DNA from: Aeromonas veronii
GTDB lineage: Bacteria > Pseudomonadota > Gammaproteobacteria > Enterobacterales > Aeromonadaceae
DNA length: 64,000 nt
Assembly: GCA_041319085.1 (NCBI GenBank)
Contig: CP101033.1
Coordinates: forward strand, 1,762,501-1,826,500
Reading direction: 5' to 3'
The notes beneath the pieces are model-generated. The model was given only the letters and a program-made list of their open reading frames with translations. It was not told where the DNA came from and searched no databases. Made by a program: the position numbers and the translations under genes. Of this stretch, positions 44,329 through 52,679 are shown piece by piece; position 1 is the first letter of the stretch, and each line of letters opens with the position of its first letter.

Positions 44329-45876
44329 ATGCGTCTTGAAGTCAGCTGTGAAGACCGCCTGGGCCTGACCCGGGAACTGCTCGACCGCCTGGTGGAGCAC
44401 AATATCGATCTGCGCGGCATCGAAATCGATACCTCAGGCATCATCTATCTCAACTTTCCCGAGCTGGAGTTCAGTGATTTTCAGCATTTGATGCCGGAGA
44501 TCCGCCGCATTCCCGGCGTCTACGACGTCAAGACCATCCCCTACATGCCTTCCGAGCGGGAGCATCACGAGATCGAGGCGCTGCTCAAGGCGCTGCCGGA
44601 TCTGGTTTTCTCTCTCGACAGCAAGGGCAAGGTGACCCAGGCCAACCAGTCGGCCCTCACCACACTCGGCTTGCCGGTGGAGGAGGTGCGCGGCGTGGCG
44701 CTCGGTTCGCTGGTCAAGGGCTTCTCCTTCACTCGCTGGCTGGAGGCGAGCGAGATCAAGCCGCAGACCTGCAAGCTCAGTTTCAATGGCGAAGAGTATC
44801 TCGCTGACCTGATGCCGCTGTTCGTGGCGGAAGCCCGTGGCAAGCAGGCGCTGGCCGGGGCCGTGGTGGTGCTCAAATCTGCCCGTCGGGTCGGCCTGCA
44901 CTTCAGCGCGCTTCATGCGGTGGAAGTGGGGGGCTTCGAGCATCTGCAGGCCGAGAGTCCCAAGATGAAAGAGGTGCTGTCGCAAGCGCGTAAACTGGCG
45001 ATGCAGGACGCGCCGCTGCTGATCGTCGGTGAGACCGGTACCGGCAAGGAGCTGCTGGCCCGCGCCTGTCACGGTGCCAGCCTGCGCTCCAGCCACCCCT
45101 TTATGGCCCTCAACTGCGCTGCCATGCCAGATAACGTGGCCGAGAGCGAGCTGTTTGGTTATGCCCCCGGCGCCTTTGGCAACAACACCGAGGGCAAGCG
45201 CGGCGTGCTGGAGCTGGCGAGCGGCGGCACCCTGATGCTGGACGAGATTGGCGACATGTCTCCCCATCTGCAGACCAAGTTTTTGCGGGTGTTGCAGGAT
45301 GGGGTGTTCCGCCGGGTCGGTGACGAGCAGGAGGTGAAGGTCAACGTGCGTTTCATCTGCACCACCCAGAAGCAGTTGCTGGATCTGGTGCACGAAGGAA
45401 CCTTCCGCGAGGATCTCTACTACCGCCTCAACGTGCTCAGTCTGGCGCTGCCCCCCCTGCGCGAGCGCAAAGCGGACATCATGGTGCTGGCCCAGCAGTT
45501 TGTCTCTCGCTTTGCCAGCGAGTTGCAGCGACCCCGTCCGCGCTTTACCCGCAACATGGCCGACTACCTGACCGCCTACCGCTGGCCGGGCAACGTGCGT
45601 CAGCTGCGCAACTGTCTCTACCGCGCCATGACCCTGCTGGAAGGGGATGAACTGGGGCCCGAGCAGATCGACCTGCCGGTGGCGGCCGATACCGCGCCGC
45701 TGATCGACGAGTGGTTCGAAGGGGATCTGGACGATGCGGTGAAGCGCTTTGAAAGCCAACTGCTGGCCCGGCTCTATCCCACCTTCCCGTCGACGCGCCA
45801 GCTGGCTAAACGGTTGGGGGTGTCGCACACCGCCATCGCCAACAAGCTGCGGGAATACGGCATCAGCAAGAAGTGA
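44329..45876 (+). CDS. tyrR: Aromatic amino-acid regulator TyrR/PhhR
   Basis: TyrR controls aromatic amino-acid synthesis, transport and catabolism. The 515-residue protein from ATG 44329 (AGGAAG 10 bp upstream) has an N-terminal ACT domain (MRLEVSCEDRLGLTRELLDR), a PAS domain (about 80-190), an AAA+ core (Walker A GETGTGKE; Walker B TLMLDEIGDMS) and a TyrR helix-turn-helix (STRQLAKRLGVSHTAIANKL). The sigma-54 loop reads GAFGN, in the phrase GYAPGAFGNN, so GAFTG is degenerate, though longer than in E. coli TyrR where it is absent. Sigma-70 action is thus expected. Confidence 0.95.
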   Translation: MRLEVSCEDRLGLTRELLDRLVEHNIDLRGIEIDTSGIIYLNFPELEFSDFQHLMPEIRRIPGVYDVKTIPYMPSEREHHEIEALLKALPDLVFSLDSKGKVTQANQSALTTLGLPVEEVRGVALGSLVKGFSFTRWLEASEIKPQTCKLSFNGEEYLADLMPLFVAEARGKQALAGAVVVLKSARRVGLHFSALHAVEVGGFEHLQAESPKMKEVLSQARKLAMQDAPLLIVGETGTGKELLARACHGASLRSSHPFMALNCAAMPDNVAESELFGYAPGAFGNNTEGKRGVLELASGGTLMLDEIGDMSPHLQTKFLRVLQDGVFRRVGDEQEVKVNVRFICTTQKQLLDLVHEGTFREDLYYRLNVLSLALPPLRERKADIMVLAQQFVSRFASELQRPRPRFTRNMADYLTAYRWPGNVRQLRNCLYRAMTLLEGDELGPEQIDLPVAADTAPLIDEWFEGDLDDAVKRFESQLLARLYPTFPSTRQLAKRLGVSHTAIANKLREYGISKK

Positions 45877-46064
45877 GCGCCGCCTTGATGCCTGCCACCA
45901 CAGAGTCTGTGACCAGACGGGCGCTCAGTTTTCTTTACCTGGCGCCTGGCCATGAGAGAGGTGGCGCGTTGTCAGCGCCGCATCAACCAGCTTACTATCC
46001 GCGTTCATGTTTTCGAACCGCAGTCCCACTGCTGCGGTGTTGTCAAGGTGGCCAATTCCGCTTC

Positions 46065-46622
46065 ATGCTATTACTCGTTTCCCCCCGTTTCACTGCTCGT
46101 CTGGCGCTCTTGTTGTTAGTGTTTGGCCTGCCGTTGCCCCGCGCGCTGGCAGAAACGGCCGTGGAGAGCCGGGCGATGGCCGTCAGGGAGCTGGTGCTCG
46201 ATATCATGAGCTACACCCGCTGGCCCACCGAGCCTAGGGTGCTGCGTATGTGCGTGGCGGCACCGACCGAATATGCCGGCGCTCTCTTTACCATCGATCG
46301 TCAGGCCAATGGCCGCACCGTTCAGGTTAATCGTTACGAGGCGAGTGACCCGGCTATCAGCGATCACTGCGATGTACTCTATCTGGGCGTACTCGACGAG
46401 CCGACCCGGATTGCGCTGTTTGCCCGCCTGCAGGGCCACCCGGTGCTCAGCATCAGCGAATACAACCACGACTGCTCCACCAGCTCGGTGTTCTGTCTGC
46501 AGACCTCACCGCAGAGCGTGCGGGTGCGTTTTAACGTGAACCTCGATGCCTTGGCCCTGAGCGGCGTGCGGGTGCATCCCGCCGTGCTCAAGCTGGCCCA
46601 TGCCGATAAGGGGACGCCATGA
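46065..46622 (+). CDS. yfiR: YfiR-family periplasmic repressor of a diguanylate cyclase
   Basis: YfiR is a periplasmic protein that, in Pseudomonas and E. coli, represses the membrane cyclase YfiN (TpbB/DgcN). From ATG 46065 the 185-residue protein has a signal peptide (ARLALLLLVFGLPLPRALAE). The mature part has the four cysteines expected for two disulfides: RMC, DHC, and DCSTSSVFC. Open frame upstream to 45873 is not family-like. The ribosome site is weak. Its stop overlaps the cyclase start (ATGA, 46619-46622), supporting a functional unit with yfiN and yfiB. Confidence 0.87.
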   Translation: MLLLVSPRFTARLALLLLVFGLPLPRALAETAVESRAMAVRELVLDIMSYTRWPTEPRVLRMCVAAPTEYAGALFTIDRQANGRTVQVNRYEASDPAISDHCDVLYLGVLDEPTRIALFARLQGHPVLSISEYNHDCSTSSVFCLQTSPQSVRVRFNVNLDALALSGVRVHPAVLKLAHADKGTP

Positions 46623-47848
46623 GACGACAGGTGAGTGCGGCTGCCCGCCGTCTGACCCTGCGTCAGAGTCTGGGGCGAACCCATCTGGTGGCCGCCATCA
46701 CAGCCGTCAGCGTGGCGGGACTCTTTTTTACCCTGGTTGCCCTGCTGGTGGTGCGTTTTTACGCTGACCACAATCTGGAGCTGGTGGCACGCGCCATCAG
46801 CTACAGCGCCGAGGCGGCGGTGGTGTTCCACGATGAGGAGGCGGCGAACGAGGCGCTCGGCGGAATTGTCGCCCATGAAGAGGTGGCCGAAGCCAGAATC
46901 GTGCTGACCAATGGAGAGTCACTCGCCAACTGGGTGCACCCCAGAAGCAACCCGCTGGTGACGCTGGAGGACTATCTGGCCCAACTGCTGATGCCGGGGC
47001 CCCTCAAGCTCCCCATGCTGCGGGGGGGCGAGCAGATCGCCACCATTGTGCTGCGTGGCCACGGCGAATACCTGTTGCTGTTTTTGCTCTCGGCGCTGCT
47101 GGTGATGGTGGTCTGTCTGGTAGTGAGTGCCCTGGTGGCACTCTATGTGGCTGATCGGATGCAGGTCTCCATTACGTCGCCGCTGCGCAAGTTGGCACTG
47201 GTCGCCCATTCGGTACGCTGTCAACGTACCCTGGGGATGCGGGCGCCCCCGGCCGATATCCTCGAACTCAACGAGCTGGGAGATGACTTCAACTCGCTGC
47301 TGGATGAGCTACAGGCCTGGCAGGCCCAGCAGGCCCGCGAAAATGCCAGCCTGCTCCATCAGGCGACCCACGATGCCCTCACCGGGCTGCCCAATCGCGC
47401 CCTGTTTGAAGCACGGCTCGCGCAGGCCATCTCCCTCGGCGGGCAAGAGGGGTTTGCGCTGCTTTATCTCGACTGCGATCGTTTCAAACAGATTAATGAC
47501 ACCCTGGGGCACAACGCCGGTGACGATGTGCTGATCGCGCTCTCAAGACGGATGCAACATCAACTGCGCCCGGACGATCTGGTTTTTCGCCTCGGTGGTG
47601 ACGAGTTTGCGGTACTGGTTGGCCAGCTCCAGCGGCAGCATGAGGTGGAAGAGGTGATTGGCCGCATCCAGCAGGCGATGAGTGAACCGGTGGCGCTGCG
47701 TGATGGTCATCAGCTGGTGGCCGGGGTGAGTATCGGCTTTGCTGTCTATCAGGCTGGCATGAGTGCCAGCGTGCTGTGTGCTAAGGCCGATGCAGCCATG
47801 TATCTGGCGAAACGGGCGCGCCGCAGTGGACAGCAAACCATCGCATAA
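46619..47848 (+). CDS. yfiN: Membrane diguanylate cyclase, YfiN/TpbB family
   Basis: This makes c-di-GMP from two GTP. The 409-residue protein has two membrane helices (about residues 24-48 and 143-168) flanking a periplasmic CHASE8-type domain, then a HAMP-like linker and a C-terminal GGDEF domain. The catalytic motif is intact (RLGGDEF), and the inhibitory I-site RxxD (RPDD) sits five residues before it, so product inhibition is expected. It lies between yfiR (overlap) and yfiB (35-bp gap), matching the YfiBNR module that couples envelope state to biofilm formation. Confidence 0.92.
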   Translation: MRRQVSAAARRLTLRQSLGRTHLVAAITAVSVAGLFFTLVALLVVRFYADHNLELVARAISYSAEAAVVFHDEEAANEALGGIVAHEEVAEARIVLTNGESLANWVHPRSNPLVTLEDYLAQLLMPGPLKLPMLRGGEQIATIVLRGHGEYLLLFLLSALLVMVVCLVVSALVALYVADRMQVSITSPLRKLALVAHSVRCQRTLGMRAPPADILELNELGDDFNSLLDELQAWQAQQARENASLLHQATHDALTGLPNRALFEARLAQAISLGGQEGFALLYLDCDRFKQINDTLGHNAGDDVLIALSRRMQHQLRPDDLVFRLGGDEFAVLVGQLQRQHEVEEVIGRIQQAMSEPVALRDGHQLVAGVSIGFAVYQAGMSASVLCAKADAAMYLAKRARRSGQQTIA

Positions 47849-47883
47849 CTGGCAAGAATAACAACATATACCAGGAGTAAACC

Positions 47884-48372
47884 ATGAAGATCGCCCACCT
47901 GTTGAACGTGACCCTGCTGGGGTTGATGTTATCGCTGCTGGCTGGTTGCCAGAGCGCGCCCAAGGGATTGACCCCGGAGCAGATCGCCATGCTCAAGGAG
48001 CAGGGCTTTTATCTGACCGATGAGGGGTGGACGCTGGATTTGGCCAACCGGGTGCTGTTTGCTAACAATGTGGGGGCGCTCAATCCCCAGACTCGCCAAT
48101 CCGTTGAAAAGCTGGGCAAGACTCTGCTGGGCGTAGGGCTGGACAAGGCGCGGGTGGATGGTCACTCCGACAATACCGGCGAGAGTAGCTACAACCAGCA
48201 GCTCTCCCTGACGCGGGCCCGGTCGGTGGCCGATGTGCTGGTCTCGGTCGGTATGAAGCCAGCCAATCTGGAGATCCATGGCCGTGGCGAGACCATGCCG
48301 CTGGCGGATAACAAGACCAGAGAGGGTCGGGCCGCCAACCGCCGGGTCGCCATCGTCATCAGCGCTCAATAA
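47884..48372 (+). CDS. yfiB: OmpA-family lipoprotein, YfiB-like
   Basis: YfiB is an outer-membrane lipoprotein that sequesters YfiR and so activates YfiN. The 162-residue protein has a lipobox (LLAGC, Cys22) and an OmpA-like peptidoglycan-binding domain in the C-terminal half: VDGHSDNTGESSYNQQLSLTR and NRRVAIVI. Length and order after yfiR-yfiN fit the family. A bidirectional terminator follows. Confidence 0.9.
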   Translation: MKIAHLLNVTLLGLMLSLLAGCQSAPKGLTPEQIAMLKEQGFYLTDEGWTLDLANRVLFANNVGALNPQTRQSVEKLGKTLLGVGLDKARVDGHSDNTGESSYNQQLSLTRARSVADVLVSVGMKPANLEIHGRGETMPLADNKTREGRAANRRVAIVISAQ

Positions 48373-48399
48373 CCCGTCTCATCGTTTCGTCATCCATAG

Positions 48400-48425
48400 A
48401 AAGAGCGCCATCAGGCGCTCTTTTT
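48400..48425. terminator. Bidirectional terminator between yfiB and the terC-family gene
   Basis: AAAGAGCGCC, loop ATCA, GGCGCTCTTTTT: a 9-10-bp stem with A and T tracts on both sides, between convergent genes. Confidence 0.92.
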
Positions 48426-48464
48426 GCTCACGACAGCTGGGGTCGCGGGGCATGTGGTGCAGGA

Positions 48465-49202
48465 TTACTGTGCGCTATTCTGCCCGTTATTGTCGTGATG
48501 GCTGCGCAGGCGGATGTTGATCATCTCCACCGTTAGCGAGAAGGCCATGGCGAAGTAGATGTAACCCTTCGGAATGTGCAGATCCATCCCCTCGGCCATC
48601 AGGGCAAAACCCACCAGCGTGAGGAAGGAGAGGGCCAGCATCTTGATGGTGGGGTGGGCATCGACGAAATCACCGATGGATTTGGCGGCGAACATCATGA
48701 TGAAGACGGCGATCATGATGGCCAGCACCATCACCGGCACGTGATCGGCCATGCCGACCGCGGTGATCACCGAGTCGAGGCTGAACACGATGTCCAGAAT
48801 GGCGATCTGGATCAGGGTGCTGATAAAGCCAGAGGCCGCTTTGCTGACGCTCTCCGGCTCGGCCGCGCCTTCCAGGGTGACGTGGATCTCGTGGGCACTC
48901 TTGCCGATCAGGAACAGGCCCCCCAGCAGCAGGATCAGGTCGCGGCCGGAGATGGCTTCACCCAGCACGGTGAAGAGCGGATCGGTGAGGCGCATCACCC
49001 AGGCCAGCGAGAGCAGCAGCAGGATCCGGGTCCCCATGGCGAGCCCCAGACCCAGAATGCGCGCTTTCTGACGCTGCGCCTCCGGCAGGCGACCGACCAG
49101 GATAGAGATAAAGATGATGTTGTCGATACCCAGCACGATCTCGAGCAGGGTAAGGGTGGCGAGGGCGACCCAGGCAGAGGGATCAAGGACCCATTCCAGC
49201 AT
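48465..49202 (-). CDS. TerC-family membrane protein (YgdQ-like)
   Basis: This 245-residue TerC-family integral membrane protein has about seven helices and is very like E. coli YgdQ (TLLEIVLGIDNIIFISILVG, DIVFSLDSVITAVGM, SIGDFVDAHPTIKMLALSFL). The acidic residues in GIDN and SLDS are the family's likely metal-binding positions. TerC relatives are implicated in manganese or calcium handling, for example during protein secretion; substrate here is not shown. The short leader (49203-49268) is too small for a yybP-ykoY riboswitch. Confidence 0.88.
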   Translation of the reverse strand: MLEWVLDPSAWVALATLTLLEIVLGIDNIIFISILVGRLPEAQRQKARILGLGLAMGTRILLLLSLAWVMRLTDPLFTVLGEAISGRDLILLLGGLFLIGKSAHEIHVTLEGAAEPESVSKAASGFISTLIQIAILDIVFSLDSVITAVGMADHVPVMVLAIMIAVFIMMFAAKSIGDFVDAHPTIKMLALSFLTLVGFALMAEGMDLHIPKGYIYFAMAFSLTVEMINIRLRSHHDNNGQNSAQ

Positions 49203-49322
49203 GATTGAACCTTTGTTGAAAATTGGTTTAAAAATTGAAGCAGCGCATTCTAGCAGGGGCGCTACTGCTTGTCCCAGAGGGGGGAAAAGATAAAAATGGT
49301 GGCCATCGCAAGGGAGGCAGGC

Positions 49323-50438
49323 ATGTTTCGATTAGGGTTCATCATCAATCCGGTCGCCGGGATTGGCGGCGCTGTGGGGCTCAAGGGCAGTGACGGTGTG
49401 GTGGCCGAGGCGCTGGCCCGTGGTGCTGAGCCCAAGGCGCAGGAGCGAGCGCGGCAAGCCTTGTTGCCACTGTGCGAGTTGACGGCACCGTTCGAGCTGC
49501 TGACGGTGGCGGGAGAGATGGGGGAGACGGTGGCCCGATCTCTGGGACTGCCCTGTCGCGTTATCTATCAACCGGCCGGGGAGAGTACCTCGGCCGATGA
49601 TACCCGCCACGCCGCCGAGCTGATGCGCGAAGCCGGGGTTGATCTGCTGCTGTTTGCCGGTGGCGATGGCACGGCGCGCGATATCTGTGCCGCGGTGGGG
49701 GAGTCCTGCCATGTGCTCGGCATTCCGGCGGGGTGCAAGATCCACTCCGGCGTCTACGGAGTGACCCCCGCCGCCAGCGGGCGGGTGGTGGCGCGGATGA
49801 TCGCCGGTGAACTGCTCAGCCTGATCGACGCAGAAGTACGCGACATCGACGAGGAGGCGTTCCGGGCGGGCAAGGTGCGGGCCCGCCACTACGGCCAGTT
49901 GAAGGTGCCCGGCGATCTGCGTTATGTGCAGGCGGTCAAACAGGGGGGCAAGGAGTCCGAAGAGTTGGTGCTGGCCGATCTCGCCGCCGATGTGGTGGAG
50001 CAGATGGAGCCAGATACTCTCTATCTGATGGGCTCCGGCAGCACAGTGGCGGCCTGCATGGCAGAGCTGGGTCTGGAAAATACCTTGCTCGGTGTGGATC
50101 TGGTGGAAAATGGCCGACTTATCGGGCAGGATCTCAGCGCCGCCGAGATCCTGACCCGGATCCGCGGCCGTCGCTGCCGACTGATCATGACCCTGATAGG
50201 CGGACAGGGACATCTGTTCGGGCGCGGAAATCAGCAATTGAGTCCCGAGGTAATTCGGAGTGTCGGGCTGGAGCATATCCAGGTGCTGGCAACCAAAGCC
50301 AAGCTGGCCGCGCTCGCGGGCAGGCCGCTTTTGGTGGACACCGATGATCCGCAATTAAACCGGGCGTTGCGTGGTTATCTGCGAATAACCACGGGATACA
50401 AGGATCAGGTCATCTACCCGGTGGCCAACCCGGAATAG
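49323..50438 (+). CDS. ATP-NAD kinase-like (AcoX-type) protein
   Basis: This 371-residue protein belongs to the NAD-kinase/diacylglycerol-kinase superfamily. It begins with MFRLGFIINPVAGIGGAVGL, has the nucleotide motif LLFAGGDGTARDI (about residues 118-130) and later LGIPAGCKIHSGVYGVTP. Such proteins are often named AcoX or 'ATP-NAD kinase family', but a role in acetoin breakdown is not supported here because no aco genes are near. I start it at ATG 49323 (GGGAGG about 7 bp upstream); an upstream start at 49269 adds unlike residues. Substrate is unknown. Confidence 0.8.
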   Translation: MFRLGFIINPVAGIGGAVGLKGSDGVVAEALARGAEPKAQERARQALLPLCELTAPFELLTVAGEMGETVARSLGLPCRVIYQPAGESTSADDTRHAAELMREAGVDLLLFAGGDGTARDICAAVGESCHVLGIPAGCKIHSGVYGVTPAASGRVVARMIAGELLSLIDAEVRDIDEEAFRAGKVRARHYGQLKVPGDLRYVQAVKQGGKESEELVLADLAADVVEQMEPDTLYLMGSGSTVAACMAELGLENTLLGVDLVENGRLIGQDLSAAEILTRIRGRRCRLIMTLIGGQGHLFGRGNQQLSPEVIRSVGLEHIQVLATKAKLAALAGRPLLVDTDDPQLNRALRGYLRITTGYKDQVIYPVANPE

Positions 50439-50524
50439 GACGCCAAGGACGCTGCTGGCCTGTCGCCAGAGCGCTGCAATCTTCCATACCCCCGAATTTT
50501 TTGCCGCAAATGAGGCTGCGTTAC

Positions 50525-50803
50525 ATGACGATTCACGATTTTGAGCACAAGTTGTTGGGACTGATCGACAGCATGGTTGCCACCGCGACCGATGATGAGC
50601 TGTTTGCGGGGGGTTACCTGCGAGGTCATATCTCATTAGCCGTTGCCCGGGCCGAGCTGGAAGGCAAGACCCTGGTGCGGGACGTCAAGAGCTATGTGTT
50701 GCGCAGCCTCAACGAGGCGATTTTGCAAGGTGAGCTCTCCGAAGAGGATGAGAAACTGGTGCAGGCGATGTGGATTCGTTTGCAGCAAGACGCAGAAGCT
50801 TGA
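50525..50803 (+). CDS. yfcL: YfcL family protein
   Basis: This 92-residue cytoplasmic protein of unknown function is like E. coli YfcL (92 residues): LIDSMVATATDDELFAGGYL, RGHISLAVARAELEG and a C-terminal GELSEEDEKLV. It starts at ATG 50525 with GAGG upstream; an earlier in-frame start at 50501 is less likely. It sits between the AcoX-like gene and the acyl-CoA ligase, with no hint of function from context. Confidence 0.87.
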   Translation: MTIHDFEHKLLGLIDSMVATATDDELFAGGYLRGHISLAVARAELEGKTLVRDVKSYVLRSLNEAILQGELSEEDEKLVQAMWIRLQQDAEA

Positions 50804-50816
50804 TCGGATACACAAT

Positions 50817-50832
50817 TCAAACTGAAGTTTGA
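50817..50832. promoter_or_regulatory. PsrA-type operator upstream of the acyl-CoA ligase
   Basis: TCAAAC-TGAA-GTTTGA is a near-perfect inverted repeat fitting the PsrA motif (G/C)AAAC-N2-4-GTTTG(C/G), 68 bp before the ligase ATG. PsrA is the TetR-type, acyl-CoA-responsive repressor of fatty-acid genes in several gammaproteobacteria. Confidence 0.65.
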
Positions 50833-50900
50833 GTTTATTCTTCCCTGAAGTTAGTGAAAGGTTAATAATAAGTTTCGCCTTTTGTTTCAGGGATTAAACT

Positions 50901-52565
50901 ATGGCCTCCTCCTCACGCATTGCCAATAAACTGCCGCTCGAGATGCTCTATCACTGGGAGCGGCAGTGTCCTGATCGAACCTACCTGCGTCAAACCATCA
51001 ACCGTGAATATGTCGACTTTACCTGGGGTGAAGTAGCCGATGAAGCGCGGCGGATGGTGACGGCCTTGCGTCACCTCGGGCTGGTGGCGGGTGACAAGGT
51101 GGCACTGCTCTCCAAGAACTGCGCCCAGTGGTTTATAGCCGATCTGGCGATGCAGATGGGGCAGTTTGTGAGCGTGCCCATCTATCCGACTGCCAACGTC
51201 GACACCATCGAATATGTGCTGCGCCACAGCGAGGTCAAGGCGATCTTCGTTGGCAAGCTGGATGACTGGAAGAGTCAGGAAGCTGGCGTGCCCGCCGATC
51301 TACTGCGCATTGCCTTCCCCTATGACACCATGCCGGCCAGCTACCAGTGGGACGACCTGCTGGAAGCGCACGAGCCGATCCCTGACAGCCCGGTGCAGGC
51401 GCCTGACTCCCTGTTGAGTCTGGTCTACACCTCCGGCAGTACCGGTAAGCCGAAAGGGGCCATGCTGAGCGTCGAGCGTTACGCCTGGTCGTGCGAGAAG
51501 CTGGTGGAGACGGTGGGCTTGAGCCAGGCTGATCGGGGCTTCTCCTATCTGCCGCTGGCCCATATTACCGAGCGGGTCTACATCTACGGCGGCAGTCTCT
51601 ATGGTGGCGCTACTATCGCGTTCCCCGAATCCCTCGACACCTTTATCGAGGACGTCAAACGCTGCCGTCCCACCGTCTTTATCTCGGTGCCGCGGCTGTG
51701 GGCCATGTTCCGCATCAAGATCCACGAGAAGCTGCCCCAGAAGAAACTGGAGTTGCTGCTCAAGATCCCGCTTATCTCCGGCCTTATCAAACGCAAGTTG
51801 CAAAAGGGGCTGGGGCTGGATCAGGCCCGGGTACTTGGCTGCGGCTCCGCGCCTGTCTCCCCTGCGCTGCTTGAGTGGTATCTGAGCATCGGCCTCAAGG
51901 TAACCGAAGCTTGGGGCATGACCGAGAACCACGCCTACTCCACCATCAACTACCCGTTCCGCGCCGACAAGATTGGCACCGTCGGCAAGGCGGGGATCGG
52001 GGTGACCATCAAGATCTCCGACGAGGGGGAGATCCTCTGCCGCTGCGAAGGGATGATGCTGGGTTACTACAAGGATCCCGAGCACAGCGCCGAGGCCATC
52101 GATGCCGAGGGGTGGTTGCACACCGGCGACATGGGCAAGCTGGACCGGGAGGGTTACCTCACCATCACCGGCCGGATGAAGGATGTGTTCAAGACCGCCA
52201 AGGGCAAGTATGTGGCGCCGGTGCCTATTGAGGGGCTACTGGGGCAGGAACCCATCATCGAACAGCTTTGCGTAATTGGTTACGGCATGCCCCAGCCCAT
52301 TGCGCTGGTACAGCTGGCCGAGAGCGCCATGAAGGGCAATCGGGAGGAGGTCAACGCCAGACTGGAAGCGGCGCGGGTGCGGGTCAACGATCAGCTGGAG
52401 TCCCATGCCAAAATTCGCGGTATTCTGGTGGTGAAGACCCCCTGGAATATCGAAAACGGCGTGCTGACCCCCACCATGAAGATCAAGCGTCACCTGCTGG
52501 AGCAAAAGTATGCCCATGTCGGGGATCGCTGGCCCTCATCCCAAGTGGTGGTGTGGGAGGAGTAA
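50901..52565 (+). CDS. AMP-forming acyl-CoA ligase
   Basis: This 554-residue ANL-superfamily enzyme activates a carboxylic acid, probably a medium- or long-chain fatty acid, with ATP and CoA. The phosphate loop SLVYTSGSTGKPKGAML is at about residues 173-189, the A5-like motif is EAWGMTENHAYSTIN, the A7/A8 region is GWLHTGDMGKLDREGYLTIT, and the C-terminal lysine region is PTMKIKRHLLEQKY. It is shorter than the roughly 600-residue FadD15/FadK2-type ligases. AGGG lies 8 bp before the ATG. The PsrA-type operator upstream supports a role in fatty-acid use. Confidence 0.88.
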   Translation: MASSSRIANKLPLEMLYHWERQCPDRTYLRQTINREYVDFTWGEVADEARRMVTALRHLGLVAGDKVALLSKNCAQWFIADLAMQMGQFVSVPIYPTANVDTIEYVLRHSEVKAIFVGKLDDWKSQEAGVPADLLRIAFPYDTMPASYQWDDLLEAHEPIPDSPVQAPDSLLSLVYTSGSTGKPKGAMLSVERYAWSCEKLVETVGLSQADRGFSYLPLAHITERVYIYGGSLYGGATIAFPESLDTFIEDVKRCRPTVFISVPRLWAMFRIKIHEKLPQKKLELLLKIPLISGLIKRKLQKGLGLDQARVLGCGSAPVSPALLEWYLSIGLKVTEAWGMTENHAYSTINYPFRADKIGTVGKAGIGVTIKISDEGEILCRCEGMMLGYYKDPEHSAEAIDAEGWLHTGDMGKLDREGYLTITGRMKDVFKTAKGKYVAPVPIEGLLGQEPIIEQLCVIGYGMPQPIALVQLAESAMKGNREEVNARLEAARVRVNDQLESHAKIRGILVVKTPWNIENGVLTPTMKIKRHLLEQKYAHVGDRWPSSQVVVWEE

Positions 52566-52591
52566 CTCCCGCATTTTCCACAGCGCGACAA

Positions 52592-52622
52592 ACAACAACG
52601 GCCCTTGATGGGCCGTTGTTGT
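52592..52622 (+). terminator. Hairpin terminator after the acyl-CoA ligase
   Basis: CAACAACGGCCC (52593-52604) and GGGCCGTTGTTG (52610-52621) form a 12-bp stem, followed by TGTTTGG. It can act for both strands because the next gene is convergent. Confidence 0.75.
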
Positions 52623-52679
52623 GTTTGGGGGTTATTCACTCACAGCTGTTGAGCGGGCACGTGAGAAACGAGCCCCCGG

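Noticed and set aside
49203..49268. Manganese riboswitch (yybP-ykoY) before the TerC-family gene
   Set aside because: The leader is under 70 bp and lacks the paired conserved loops.
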